Made by a program: the position numbers and the translations under genes. The notes under the pieces were generated by a model that saw nothing but the letters and a program-made list of their open reading frames with translations, was not told where the DNA came from and made no database searches. DNA of 64,000 nucleotides from an uncultured Prevotellaceae bacterium. Its GTDB lineage: Bacteria; Bacteroidota; Bacteroidia; Bacteroidales; Bacteroidaceae. Below, piece by piece: positions 1 through 6,683 of this stretch; position 1 is the stretch's first letter; every line of letters begins with the position of its first letter. The stretch lies in NCBI GenBank assembly GCA_902764705.1, contig CACWWZ010000010.1, positions 1-64,000 on the forward strand, written 5' to 3'.

Positions 1-1286
1 ATTCATTCTTTTAATGGAGGGGTTAGGCAACAGGTTGTCAGCCCTCCATTTCTTGATGTCTTCCATCTTCGTCTTTCCTATTGCTGTTCTTGCATTGAAT
101 TTTTTACAATCCTCAATAGTACTGAGCCGTAGTCGTAGAGGTATGAGCAGTACGAGTGGGGTGTATCCATTATTCTTGTTGGGTGATATTCTTTCTTTGA
201 AATAGCCGAAAGCAGACTCGATTATATCTGAGCAGATGTTGTGCGGTTCATCGTCTTTCAGTAACATTTCTTCTCTGTTGAAGTAGCAGATGATCATGCC
301 TCCGAGTTTCCTCACCCTGTCGCCTTTGGTCATGAAGTTCCTCACGACATAGTCCCTGCATATGCGCGCTGTCTTATGAGAGAGTCCATCCTCCTTACAC
401 AATTGCTCCATATACTCGTATCCGGTCATTACGTCGTCAAGTTCCTCTACCATTGATGCATGCGTCTTGACGAAACTGAGCATGTACTTCTCCTTGCTGC
501 TCAGCAGGTGCTCGTTGTCAATAACGGCCTTTGCCCAGTGCACCGTTTCGAACACATTCATGAACCGTGCGTAGTCCCGTCTTTTGGGAGGCATGAGGCA
601 GGCCATCGGCGTATGGGAGAACTTCCTGGCATAGCCTTTCTTGGCAATGAAATCGCAGAACTCCGGGTCTTTCGCATAAACGTTCTCAAGGAACATCCCA
701 AAGGAGTGGCTGATGTCCCTGTGGTGTTTCAGCTCAAGTTCACTGGCTGCCTTGCACATAATGAGACCGTTGTCGCTGACCACATACTCCGGCTTACGAC
801 CTTCCTCCTTGATTGTCTCCTCCAGCTGCGTCTTGATCATCTCCGCGTCCCAGCCCTTTCCTGCCTTCATCCTCACTACACTCACGTCAGTTTGCCTGAG
901 ACTATGGCCAGGATGCCCGGAGGATGACCAGAGCTGCAGATGCAGGTCTTGTCCGCATACCGTGATGCTATTGTCGAAGATGACGGAATAGGCCTCCTCG
1001 GCAGTATTCTTTTTCATGCACCCCTTAGTCAGTGACAGTCCGCACTTCTCCACCCACTCCAGAACCGTAACATGAGAGGGGATGCTGTCCGTGATGCCTT
1101 TCCATAGCAACTGGGAAATCTGCATGACCTTGGGCACCTGATGCGAGCTTATGCCGGCAAAGGCGTAAAGCATGACTGCATAGCGGACGGCTATCTCTTC
1201 GTGTCGGTATCGGGGAATAGCAACTCCGTGATTTCCCTTTCCTTCTCTGTCAGCGATGAGAGAATTAATTTCCGCTGTTTTTTTTT
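1..1286 (-). mobile_element. IS transposase OrfB, DDE type, runs off the window
   Basis: In the -1 frame relative to OrfA, coding is continuous from the A9 run to base 1 (about 427 codons, no stop). Visible motifs: an HTH-like segment EEIAVRYAVMLYAFAGISSH (about 1140-1200), a likely first catalytic Asp in VIFDNS (about 970-985), a second in VVSDNG (about 766-783), and a candidate Glu in DIIESAFGYFKER (about 190-231). This pattern fits a DDE transposase. I cannot name the IS family. The left terminus lies outside the window and I could not define the right terminal inverted repeat between 1422 and 1600. It lies next to a broken copy of secG, so it may have taken part in that rearrangement. Confidence 0.7.
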
Positions 1287-1421
1287 GCTCTCTGTGCTGA
1301 GCACTTTGTTATTTGTCTTGAGAGACTTGTTCTCTGACTGTAACTTCTCTATTTTTCGCAGTGCCTGTTTTAATTGCTTTTTCAGCTGCATGATTTCTTC
1401 TTTCTTGTCAATATTTGCCAT
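1191..1421 (-). CDS. IS transposase OrfA (N-terminal part, zero frame)
   Basis: A 76-residue lysine- and glutamate-rich coiled-coil ORF (heptad-like leucines at residues 10-40) ending at TAG 1191. A run of nine A on the coding strand (1278-1286, residues 46-48, KKK) lets the ribosome slip to the -1 frame. That frame has no ATG nearby and stays open to the window edge, so OrfA is best read as the N-terminus of a fused OrfAB transposase. OrfA/OrfAB made by -1 frameshifting is established for several IS families. Whether it happens here is inferred from the A9 run and the uninterrupted -1 frame. Confidence 0.7.
   Translation of the reverse strand: MANIDKKEEIMQLKKQLKQALRKIEKLQSENKSLKTNNKVLSTESKKKQRKLILSSLTEKEREITELLFPDTDTKR
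1278..1286 (-). promoter_or_regulatory. A9 slippery run, candidate -1 frameshift site
   Basis: Nine consecutive A on the coding strand (T on plus), in frame as AAA AAA AAA CAG. The -1 frame is closed by TAA about 15 codons upstream and open from there to base 1. Slippage on a long A run, by the ribosome or by RNA polymerase, is a known way to make IS transposases. A sequencing indel in a homopolymer is the alternative. Confidence 0.55.
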
Positions 1422-1599
1422 AATTACTGATGCTTAAAAACTCTACAAAGTTACTAAAAATCAGTGAGATATGCAAAATATTCAACTAGTATTTTATTAA
1501 AGAATGTAAATATATTTAGTTAAATAATATCATTGGAAATTAATATAAAAACGCGAGAGTTAACTTAACACCCTAGGTCATACCCTCCATTTCTTTTCG
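1422..1599. other. AT-rich flank between IS ORF and secG fragment
   Basis: About 180 bp, strongly AT-rich, with no convincing ORF. It should contain the transposase promoter and the right end of the IS. I see no clear inverted repeat or target-site duplication, and the left end is not available for comparison. Confidence 0.4.
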
Positions 1600-1619
1600 T
1601 TCTGCGATAATGGACTCGC

Positions 1620-1772
1620 TTACTTCTTGGTAGAGTCTGTTGCAGCGACGGGAGCAGCAGCGTCCTGGGCAGGAGCAGCGGCATCCTTCTGCTGGCTGGC
1701 ACCGAATCCAGGCAGGTTGTTAGGATTGGTGACAGGGTTCTCGATGTTCTCCATGACAGAGCTGTCATTCAT
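1620..1772 (-). pseudogene. secG 3' fragment (duplicate)
   Basis: The minus strand encodes 50 residues from ATG 1772 to TAA 1620. From the second D onward (DSSVMENIENP through ATDSTKK) it is nearly identical to the C-terminal half of secG at 2543-2848, at DNA and frame level, with a few substitutions (AQDAAAPVAATD against AKDAAAPAAATD). Nothing upstream of GACAGC matches secG: the signal-anchor and the GGG motif are missing. The similarity therefore begins exactly at the codon where the intact gene loses its expected second helix. It is too short to work as SecG and is best treated as a rearrangement relic. Confidence 0.85.
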
Positions 1773-1892
1773 TCGTGCAAACTTTTTCCTCTCCCTGAAA
1801 GTTAATTAAATCTAAATCATTCTTGTATTATCCCGTAGTCGCTTTAATAAGGACGGACGCCCCATGATATAATCTTTAAACTACCAAATGTC

Positions 1893-1976
1893 GCCGCAGT
1901 TTTATCATCCATTGCCGCAGTTTTATCATCCATTGCCGCAGTTTTAACGTCCATCGACGCAGTTTTAACTTTACGA
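1893..1976. repeat. 21-bp tandem repeat, class A, 4 units
   Basis: Four consecutive 21-bp units start at 1893, 1914, 1935 and 1956. Units 1 and 2 are identical, unit 3 differs at its 3' half, unit 4 more so. The conserved core is CGCAGTTTTA and the variation is concentrated in the 3' half. Non-coding. The function is unknown to me. Confidence 0.9.
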
Positions 1977-1986
1977 GGGACTTCGT

Positions 1987-2030
1987 AACCTTTTACCCAG
2001 CACCTCACAACCTTTTAGCAGGCACCTCTC
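1987..2030. repeat. 22-bp tandem repeat, class B, 2 units
   Basis: Two 22-bp units (1987-2008 and 2009-2030) share AACCTTTTA at the 5' end and GCACCTC near the 3' end, with a variable middle. They follow class A after about 10 bp. Confidence 0.8.
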
Positions 2031-2043
2031 TTTATTCCTGCCA

Positions 2044-2130
2044 GGAGTCTGCACGTGTTACCTCGGGGAGTCTGCACGTGTTACCTCGGGGAGCCTGCAC
2101 GTGTTACCTCGAGGGGTCTGCAAACACCCC
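2044..2130. repeat. 23-bp tandem repeat, class C, 3 units plus partial
   Basis: Three 23-bp units start at 2044, 2067 and 2090, and a degenerate partial copy covers 2113-2130. Each full unit contains the palindrome CACGTG within CTGCACGTGTTACCTCG. Units 1 and 2 are identical and unit 3 differs at two positions. Confidence 0.9.
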
Positions 2131-2190
2131 AACTTCAGTCGCGAAGGGGGCTTTCCCCCTTGCCTGCCGTAGGCATATCACTTTGGGGTT

Positions 2191-2274
2191 GTTCCAACGG
2201 CACTTTCCAGCCGTTCCAATGGCATCTACGAAGTGTTCCGATGATACTTTACTCCCCCAAAGTATCATCGGAAC
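2191..2274. repeat. 22-bp tandem repeat, class D, 3 units ending in an inverted copy
   Basis: Units start at 2191, 2213 and 2235. All begin GTTCCRAYGRYA and then diverge. The third unit is followed by its own reverse complement: 2235-2250 pairs perfectly over 16 bp with 2259-2274 around an 8-nt loop (ACTCCCCC). The stem could form a strong RNA or DNA hairpin. No T-run follows, so it is not an ordinary terminator. Confidence 0.85.
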
Positions 2275-2488
2275 GATTGTAAAGTGTCGTTACTACAACC
2301 GCAAGGAGCGTCTGGATTGCGTGCCACACTTCGTACCTTTAGGTCGAAGAACGACCCGAAGATGACGTTGCTTTCAGGATAGTGACTTTATCGACGAGGC
2401 AAACAAAAAACTTTTCTGACCAGTACCATAAACAAAAACAGCCTATTCTACAACTTTTTCACTTCGAGAATACGATAAAATAAAAAAT

Positions 2489-2515
2489 GCAGCGCATCCG
2501 TGTTGGGTGCGCTGC
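2489..2515 (-). terminator. Rho-independent terminator after secG
   Basis: An 11-bp stem (GCAGCGCATCC paired with GGGTGCGCTGC, one G-U) with a 5-nt loop. On the minus strand it is followed by ATTTTTTATTTT. It ends the rlmN-to-secG transcription unit. A T-rich stretch also follows on plus, so it may work in both directions. Confidence 0.85.
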
Positions 2516-2542
2516 CGTTTTGTTTTCTGCGATATGATTCGC

Positions 2543-2848
2543 TTACTTCTTGGTAGAGTCTGTTGCGGCGGCAGGAGCAGCGGCATCCTTTGCAGGAGCA
2601 GCGGCATCCTTCTGCTGGCTGGCACCGAATCCAGGCAGGTTGTTAGGATTGGTGACAGGGTTCTCGATGTTCTCCATGACAGAGCTGTCAGCCTTCTCGA
2701 TGAAATCGGTGGTCTTGCGAACACCGGCAACTTGGTTGTAGCCAGCGAAGCTTGACGACAGGCCACCACCCTTAGACTCTTGAATCAGCACGATACCAAT
2801 CATCAGTACGGCTGCAATCACAATAAGAATTACAAATAATGTGTACAT
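2543..2848 (-). CDS. secG: SecG, preprotein translocase subunit, apparently single-helix form
   Basis: SecG is the small accessory subunit of the SecYEG channel in the inner membrane. The N-terminal helix (residues 2-22), the family motif IVLIQESKGGGLSSSFAG (19-36) and VRKTTDFIEKA are present. The family normally has a second hydrophobic helix directly after EKA. Here the sequence goes straight from EKA to DSSVMENIENP, a polar Asn/Pro/Ala-rich tail, and I find only one hydrophobic segment in 101 residues. A fragment at 1620-1772 begins at the same DSSV junction. The gene is last in the lptE-TPR-secG cluster and 18 bp after the TPR gene. The family is certain; whether this form works is not. 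Confidence 0.9.
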   Translation of the reverse strand: MYTLFVILIVIAAVLMIGIVLIQESKGGGLSSSFAGYNQVAGVRKTTDFIEKADSSVMENIENPVTNPNNLPGFGASQQKDAAAPAKDAAAPAAATDSTKK

Positions 2849-2866
2849 AATGTTTTAATTGTTTAA

Positions 2867-3628
2867 TTATTTAATCTTTGAATTATTCTTGCTGTTTATT
2901 ATTAATTTTACCAGGAATCGCATTTGGTCGGCAAAGTAGGCATTCTTCTTCGGATAGCGTTCCGAGAGTCGTTCAATGATGCCTAGTGCCTTCTCATAGT
3001 GACCCTGTTTGATATAGATACGAGCCAGTGTCTCGGTAAAATATTCCTCTTCGACTTCTTCGTCAGCATTTTCGTTGTTGACCGTTTCCTGAGTGTACTG
3101 TGGAAGTTCGTTGAGAAGAATGCGACCTTGTTCCTGTTCTAGGAAGTTGTCGATGAGTTCTTGTCCTTTCATGTCTGGAGCGTTTGATGTATGTTGTTCT
3201 GTCTCCTCTGACGATAAAAGGTAAGCCACATAATCAACTGAAGCATCGACAGGAGTGGGCTTGCGTTGAACTTTTTTGTCGGACTCTTCCTGAGGGATGG
3301 AGTCAAGGAAGTTGTCGATGAGGTCGATGGTTCTAGTGGGACTAGTTGAACTAGTCTGACTAGTAGTACTAGTAGAACTAGACAACTGCTGGCGCAACTG
3401 ATAGTGGGCAGCCTCTATCATCTGGAAGATGGACTTACGGTCCGTGACGTAAATGGCAGCACGCCGTAATTCCTCATCGAACGAGGGGTCGTGAAGCAGA
3501 TAGAGGTTCTGCAACATGAGGAGGCGTACTGTCTGGAAATACGGATGCAGCGCCAATATGGAGCGCAATTCGTATAGCGTATCGCGATCCATCCGCTCTG
3601 GGTGTTTTATGAGTTCCGTTATTTCCAT
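2867..3628 (-). CDS. TPR-like cytoplasmic protein of the lptE-secG cluster
   Basis: 253 residues, no signal peptide. The N-terminal half is helical (DTLYELRSILALHPYFQTVR). A Ser/Thr/Pro linker (about residues 82-100) is encoded by 9-bp repeats. The C-terminal part (about 190-240, EYFTETLARIYIKQGHYEKA) is a recognisable tetratricopeptide-type helix pair. I know of no assigned biochemical role. In Bacteroidales a protein of this kind commonly sits between lptE and secG. It is 37 bp downstream of lptE and 18 bp upstream of secG, so it is probably co-transcribed. TPR proteins usually act as protein-protein scaffolds. Confidence 0.75.
   Translation of the reverse strand: MEITELIKHPERMDRDTLYELRSILALHPYFQTVRLLMLQNLYLLHDPSFDEELRRAAIYVTDRKSIFQMIEAAHYQLRQQLSSSTSTTSQTSSTSPTRTIDLIDNFLDSIPQEESDKKVQRKPTPVDASVDYVAYLLSSEETEQHTSNAPDMKGQELIDNFLEQEQGRILLNELPQYTQETVNNENADEEVEEEYFTETLARIYIKQGHYEKALGIIERLSERYPKKNAYFADQMRFLVKLIINSKNNSKIK
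3334..3381 (-). repeat. 9-bp in-frame repeat encoding a Ser/Thr linker
   Basis: About five units of the pattern ACTAGTNNN run through the TPR-like gene and encode an alternating Ser/Thr/Gln/Pro linker (SSSTSTTSQTSSTSPTRT). The period is a multiple of three, so copy-number change would keep the frame and alter only linker length. Confidence 0.8.
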
Positions 3629-3665
3629 CTCTTATCTTCTTTTTATCTTCTCAAACTTCTTCTTG

Positions 3666-4184
3666 TTACCAGTTTGCAACCGTGGCATTGAAAATCTGTT
3701 CGCAAAGGTCTTTGCACATTAGAGTGACGAGTTCTTCTTGAACGGAATTAAGTGAGCGTGTAGTTTCGTAGCTTTGCGTGGCTGTAAACTGCTGTTCGAA
3801 ATCTTCATTATGATTCACATTGTTAGTGAAACGTACATTGACCGTTATGGAGAGCTCTGTCTGGGCAGAATAGCCTTCTGCGCTTACAGACTTGTTGCGT
3901 TGTTGGTACTGAGTAATCTCACCCTCAATCTTCAGATCCCCATTACGCTTAACCTGCGAGAGGCGCGTATGGTTGGCAAACTGGTCCTTCAATTCATTGT
4001 TGAACATGGGTCCCATTGGTCCCCACACGTAACTGGAACGGATGGGGAAGTCTGCTATCTGAATCGTCTTTGTTTTGGTGTAGTCAATGCTTGCTCCATT
4101 AAACTTATAGCTTACAGAACATGCAGACAGCAGCATGAAGGCTACTACGCAAAGAGTCAGGCGAATTTTACTTGTCCAGTCCAT
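3666..4184 (-). CDS. lptE: LptE-like LPS assembly lipoprotein
   Basis: LptE plugs the LptD barrel in the outer membrane and helps insert LPS. The 172-residue protein has a lipoprotein signal peptide ending in LLSAC (Cys at residue 22). It is followed by the Bacteroidetes LptE pattern: VSYKFNGASIDY, IADFPIRSSYVWGP, then FNNELKDQFANHTRL and a beta-rich body with EGEITQYQQR. The start overlaps the end of the sigma-54 activator gene by 17 bp, which suggests translational coupling. The neighbours (activator upstream, TPR protein and secG downstream) match the usual Bacteroidales arrangement. Confidence 0.85.
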   Translation of the reverse strand: MDWTSKIRLTLCVVAFMLLSACSVSYKFNGASIDYTKTKTIQIADFPIRSSYVWGPMGPMFNNELKDQFANHTRLSQVKRNGDLKIEGEITQYQQRNKSVSAEGYSAQTELSITVNVRFTNNVNHNEDFEQQFTATQSYETTRSLNSVQEELVTLMCKDLCEQIFNATVANW

Positions 4185-5412
4185 ATTGTTTCAGTCTTCT
4201 ATAGAGTGTACGGTCACTGATGCCTAGTTCCTGGGCAGCTTTCTTGCGATTGCCCCCATTGCGGTTGAGCGCTTTTTCAAGTGCTTGACGGCTCCACTCA
4301 TTGACGTTCAGATTCTCCAATTCGGGTGCGGGCTCTACATACTCTTCAGCCTCGGCATCCTCTGCAGAGGTAAGAGGTGAGAGGTGAGAGGTAAGTGGTG
4401 AGAGATTGGCGGGAGTGAGCTGTGTCGTGGAAAGTGGAGCGGCAGGCGAAACAGGTGCGTTAACCTGTACGTCCTCAATCTGTTTCTTCAGTGTGCTCAT
4501 CTCGCGACGCATGTCGTTGACGTTGCTGCGCAGTTCGAAAAGAATCTTGTATAGTATCTCGCGCTCATTCTCAAACGAGTGGTCACCCTCCTTGTGGATG
4601 GTAGCCAACTGTGTGGTCTCCTGGTCCTGCGGAATAAACTGCGACAGAATCTGTGGGGTGATGGTGCGCTCAGCACTGAGAATGGACAGCTGCTCGGTGA
4701 TGCTCTTCAGTTGTCTGATATTTCCTGGCCATTTATAGCGCATCAGCATTTGCTTTGCTTCTTCGGTTAGTACCACTTTGTCCATGCGGTACTTTTCGGC
4801 CATCTGCAAGGCGAACAGACGGAACAGTAGTACAATGTCTTCACCACGTTCACGTAGAGAGGGCATCTGTATTTGTATCTGATTCAGACGATAGTAGAGA
4901 TCTTCACGGAAACGACCTTCGCTGATGGCTTTCTGGATATTCACGTTCGTCGCAGCCACGATACGCACATCGGTCTTACGGATTTCTGTACCACCAACAG
5001 GAATGTATTCGCCGTTTTCCAAAACACGTAGCAGACGGGCTTGGGTGGCCATTGGCAGTTCACCGACCTCATCAAGGAACAGCGTGCCTTTGTTGGCAAC
5101 TCCAAAGTAGCCTTGCGAGTCGTTGATAGCACCTGTAAACGAACCCTTGACATGTCCGAACAGTTCTGAGTCGATGGTGCCTTCAGGTATGGCGCCGCAG
5201 TTGATGGCAAAATATTTCTCCCGTCTGCGTGGCGAGTTGTCGTGAATAATGCGTGGCAGGATATCCTTACCCACGCCGCTCTCACCGATAATCAGCACAC
5301 TAAGGTCAATGGGCGACACTTTGAGGGCGACGTCCAATGCGTTATTTAATGCTTCGCAGTTGCCTACGATGCTGTAACGCTGTTTAATGTTCTGAAGTTC
5401 GGTAGTCTTCAT
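4168..5412 (-). CDS. Sigma-54-dependent transcriptional activator (AAA+ and Fis-type HTH)
   Basis: An enhancer-binding protein that remodels sigma-54 RNA polymerase by ATP hydrolysis. There is no N-terminal receiver domain, so the AAA+ domain starts at once: Walker A GESGVGKD (43-50), sigma-54 loop GSFTGA (90-95, canonical GAFTGA), Walker B LFLDEVGELP (111-120), and an arginine-finger region near 165-175 (GRFREDLYYRL). A coiled coil (about 283-315), a low-complexity linker LSPLTSHLSPLTS (337-349) and a Fis-family HTH (389-410) follow. The linker is encoded by junction-type repeats. The gene has its own promoter and an inverted repeat in the leader, so autoregulation is possible. The target genes are unknown. 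Confidence 0.9.
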   Translation of the reverse strand: MKTTELQNIKQRYSIVGNCEALNNALDVALKVSPIDLSVLIIGESGVGKDILPRIIHDNSPRRREKYFAINCGAIPEGTIDSELFGHVKGSFTGAINDSQGYFGVANKGTLFLDEVGELPMATQARLLRVLENGEYIPVGGTEIRKTDVRIVAATNVNIQKAISEGRFREDLYYRLNQIQIQMPSLRERGEDIVLLFRLFALQMAEKYRMDKVVLTEEAKQMLMRYKWPGNIRQLKSITEQLSILSAERTITPQILSQFIPQDQETTQLATIHKEGDHSFENEREILYKILFELRSNVNDMRREMSTLKKQIEDVQVNAPVSPAAPLSTTQLTPANLSPLTSHLSPLTSAEDAEAEEYVEPAPELENLNVNEWSRQALEKALNRNGGNRKKAAQELGISDRTLYRRLKQYGLDK

Positions 5413-5424
5413 TCAGTCATTTTT

Positions 5425-5437
5425 GGCCAATTTGGCC
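5425..5437 (-). promoter_or_regulatory. Inverted repeat at the start of the sigma-54 activator transcript
   Basis: GGCCAA-T-TTGGCC lies between the -7 box (5439-5446) and the start codon, so it overlaps the likely transcription start. That is a typical operator position. The bound protein is unknown. Confidence 0.35.
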
Positions 5438-5438
5438 G

Positions 5439-5446
5439 CAAAGGTA
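5439..5446 (-). promoter_or_regulatory. Promoter -7 box of the sigma-54 activator gene
   Basis: TACCTTTG on the minus strand, about 27 bp before ATG 5412. It matches the Bacteroidetes -7 consensus TAnnTTTG. No good TTTG occurs 20 bp upstream, so the promoter may be weak or activator-dependent. Confidence 0.5.
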
Positions 5447-5486
5447 CAAAGAAAATCTGACATAATGGCACACTTTTGGCAGAAAT

Positions 5487-6659
5487 TTAATTTTCTCCTG
5501 TTGTTTCTCTACTTGTTTCGTCCTTAACCTCATCCTTGTCAGTGGTTTTTTCCTTGCGGAACTGGTCTTTTGGACGGACAGCAAAGCGTGCCTTGTCGCC
5601 ATCTTCACGCTTCTCATGGAACAACTTGGGAAGTGGGTTTTTTAGCGGCTCGTCATAGTTCTGGCGATTGCGGAAGATGTCGATTGCTGTATAGATGGCA
5701 TGACGCAATGAATTCTCGTCGGCCTTGCCCTTTCCTGCAATGTCGTAAGCAGTACCGTGATCGGGTGAAGTACGCACGATGGGGAGTCCCGCGGTATAGT
5801 TGACGCCACTCTCCAATGCGATGGTTTTAAAGGGTGCCAACCCCTGGTCGTGATACATCGCCAACACACCGTCAAAACGATTGTAGGTGCCTGAGCCGAA
5901 GAATCCATCGGCAGGGTAGGGACCAAAGGCCTGAATACCCTTTTCAGCCAACTCGTCGATAGCGGGCTTGATAATATCCTTCTCCTCAGAGCCCAGCAGA
6001 CCGTCGTCGCCGGCATGCGGATTGAGCGACAAAACGGCAATACGTGGATTGGAGATGCGGAAATCTCGCTTCAGGGCCGTGTGGAAAATGGTGGCCTTCT
6101 CGATGATAGCATCCTTAGTAATGGCATGTGCTACGTCCTTGATAGCCAGATGAGTAGTTACTAAAGCCACACGTAATGTCTCGTTCATCAGAATCATCAA
6201 GGCTTTCTGACCGTCACCCACACTGGTTTCAATATATTCTGTATGCCCAGGAAAATTGAAACCGGGACTTTGGATGGTAGCCTTGTTAATGGGGGCTGTA
6301 ACCAGCACATCATATAGGCCTCTTCGGAAGTCGGTCATGGCGCGGTCAAGAGCTCTTAGGGCTGCGTCTCCTGCTTCCTTAGACGGTTGCCCCAGTTCAA
6401 CTTTAACGTCGTCATCGAAACAGGATAGCAGGTTCAATCTACCGTCACGAGCATCTTCTGCCTTGTTAATGATGCTGAAGTTTGTCTCTAAATTGAGTGC
6501 CTTTTTATGATAGGCTGCAATCTTGGGCGAGCCATAGATGATAGGTGTGCAAAGTTCGAGGATAGCTGGGTCTGCAAAGGCCTTCATTATCACTTCGTAA
6601 CCGACGCCATTGGTATCTCCTTGCGTGATAGCTACGCGAATCTTTCTTTCTTGTTCCAT
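5487..6659 (-). CDS. pdxA: 4-hydroxythreonine-4-phosphate dehydrogenase (PdxA)
   Basis: Catalyses NAD-dependent oxidation of 4-phosphohydroxy-L-threonine in pyridoxal 5'-phosphate synthesis. Visible features: N-terminal TQGDTNGVGYEVI, three metal-binding His regions (NFPGHTEYI, LSLNPHAGDDGLLGSEE, MYHDQGLAPFK) and the RTSPDHGTAYDIAGKGKAD signature. The length (390) exceeds the usual 330-365 because of a charged C-terminal tail (about 25 residues rich in Lys, Glu, Asp and Thr) that looks disordered. It follows rlmN by 24 bp, and 8-bp ATAACG-type repeats fill the junction. Confidence 0.95.
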   Translation of the reverse strand: MEQERKIRVAITQGDTNGVGYEVIMKAFADPAILELCTPIIYGSPKIAAYHKKALNLETNFSIINKAEDARDGRLNLLSCFDDDVKVELGQPSKEAGDAALRALDRAMTDFRRGLYDVLVTAPINKATIQSPGFNFPGHTEYIETSVGDGQKALMILMNETLRVALVTTHLAIKDVAHAITKDAIIEKATIFHTALKRDFRISNPRIAVLSLNPHAGDDGLLGSEEKDIIKPAIDELAEKGIQAFGPYPADGFFGSGTYNRFDGVLAMYHDQGLAPFKTIALESGVNYTAGLPIVRTSPDHGTAYDIAGKGKADENSLRHAIYTAIDIFRNRQNYDEPLKNPLPKLFHEKREDGDKARFAVRPKDQFRKEKTTDKDEVKDETSRETTGEN

Positions 6660-6683
6660 CTTTCTTGTTTTTTCGTTATGACG

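Larger units (their letters stand above)
1773..2440. other. Non-coding intergenic repeat mosaic
   Basis: About 670 bp between the secG fragment and the secG terminator. It holds no credible gene. The ORFs at 2055-2365 are translations of tandem repeats, with no RBS, promoter or family similarity. The content is four successive tandem repeat families of 21-23 bp (listed separately), a 16-bp perfect inverted repeat, and an AT-rich stretch (2395-2480). Confidence 0.7.

Noticed and set aside
2059..2064. CACGTG as a functional regulator box in the class C repeats
   Set aside because: The palindrome occurs once per unit simply because the unit is repeated, and no promoter lies nearby.
1893..2130. 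CRISPR array
   Set aside because: Units are contiguous 21-23-bp tandem repeats with no unique spacers of 30 bp or more, and there are no cas genes.
2055..2365. Two overlapping ORFs in the repeat region
   Set aside because: Their sequences are translations of the 23-bp repeats. No promoter or family signal.
5466..5481. Sigma-54-type promoter on plus (GG-N10-GC: TGGCACACTTTTGGCA)
   Set aside because: Spacing fits, but it points into the 3' end of pdxA in antisense with no gene downstream. Likely chance.
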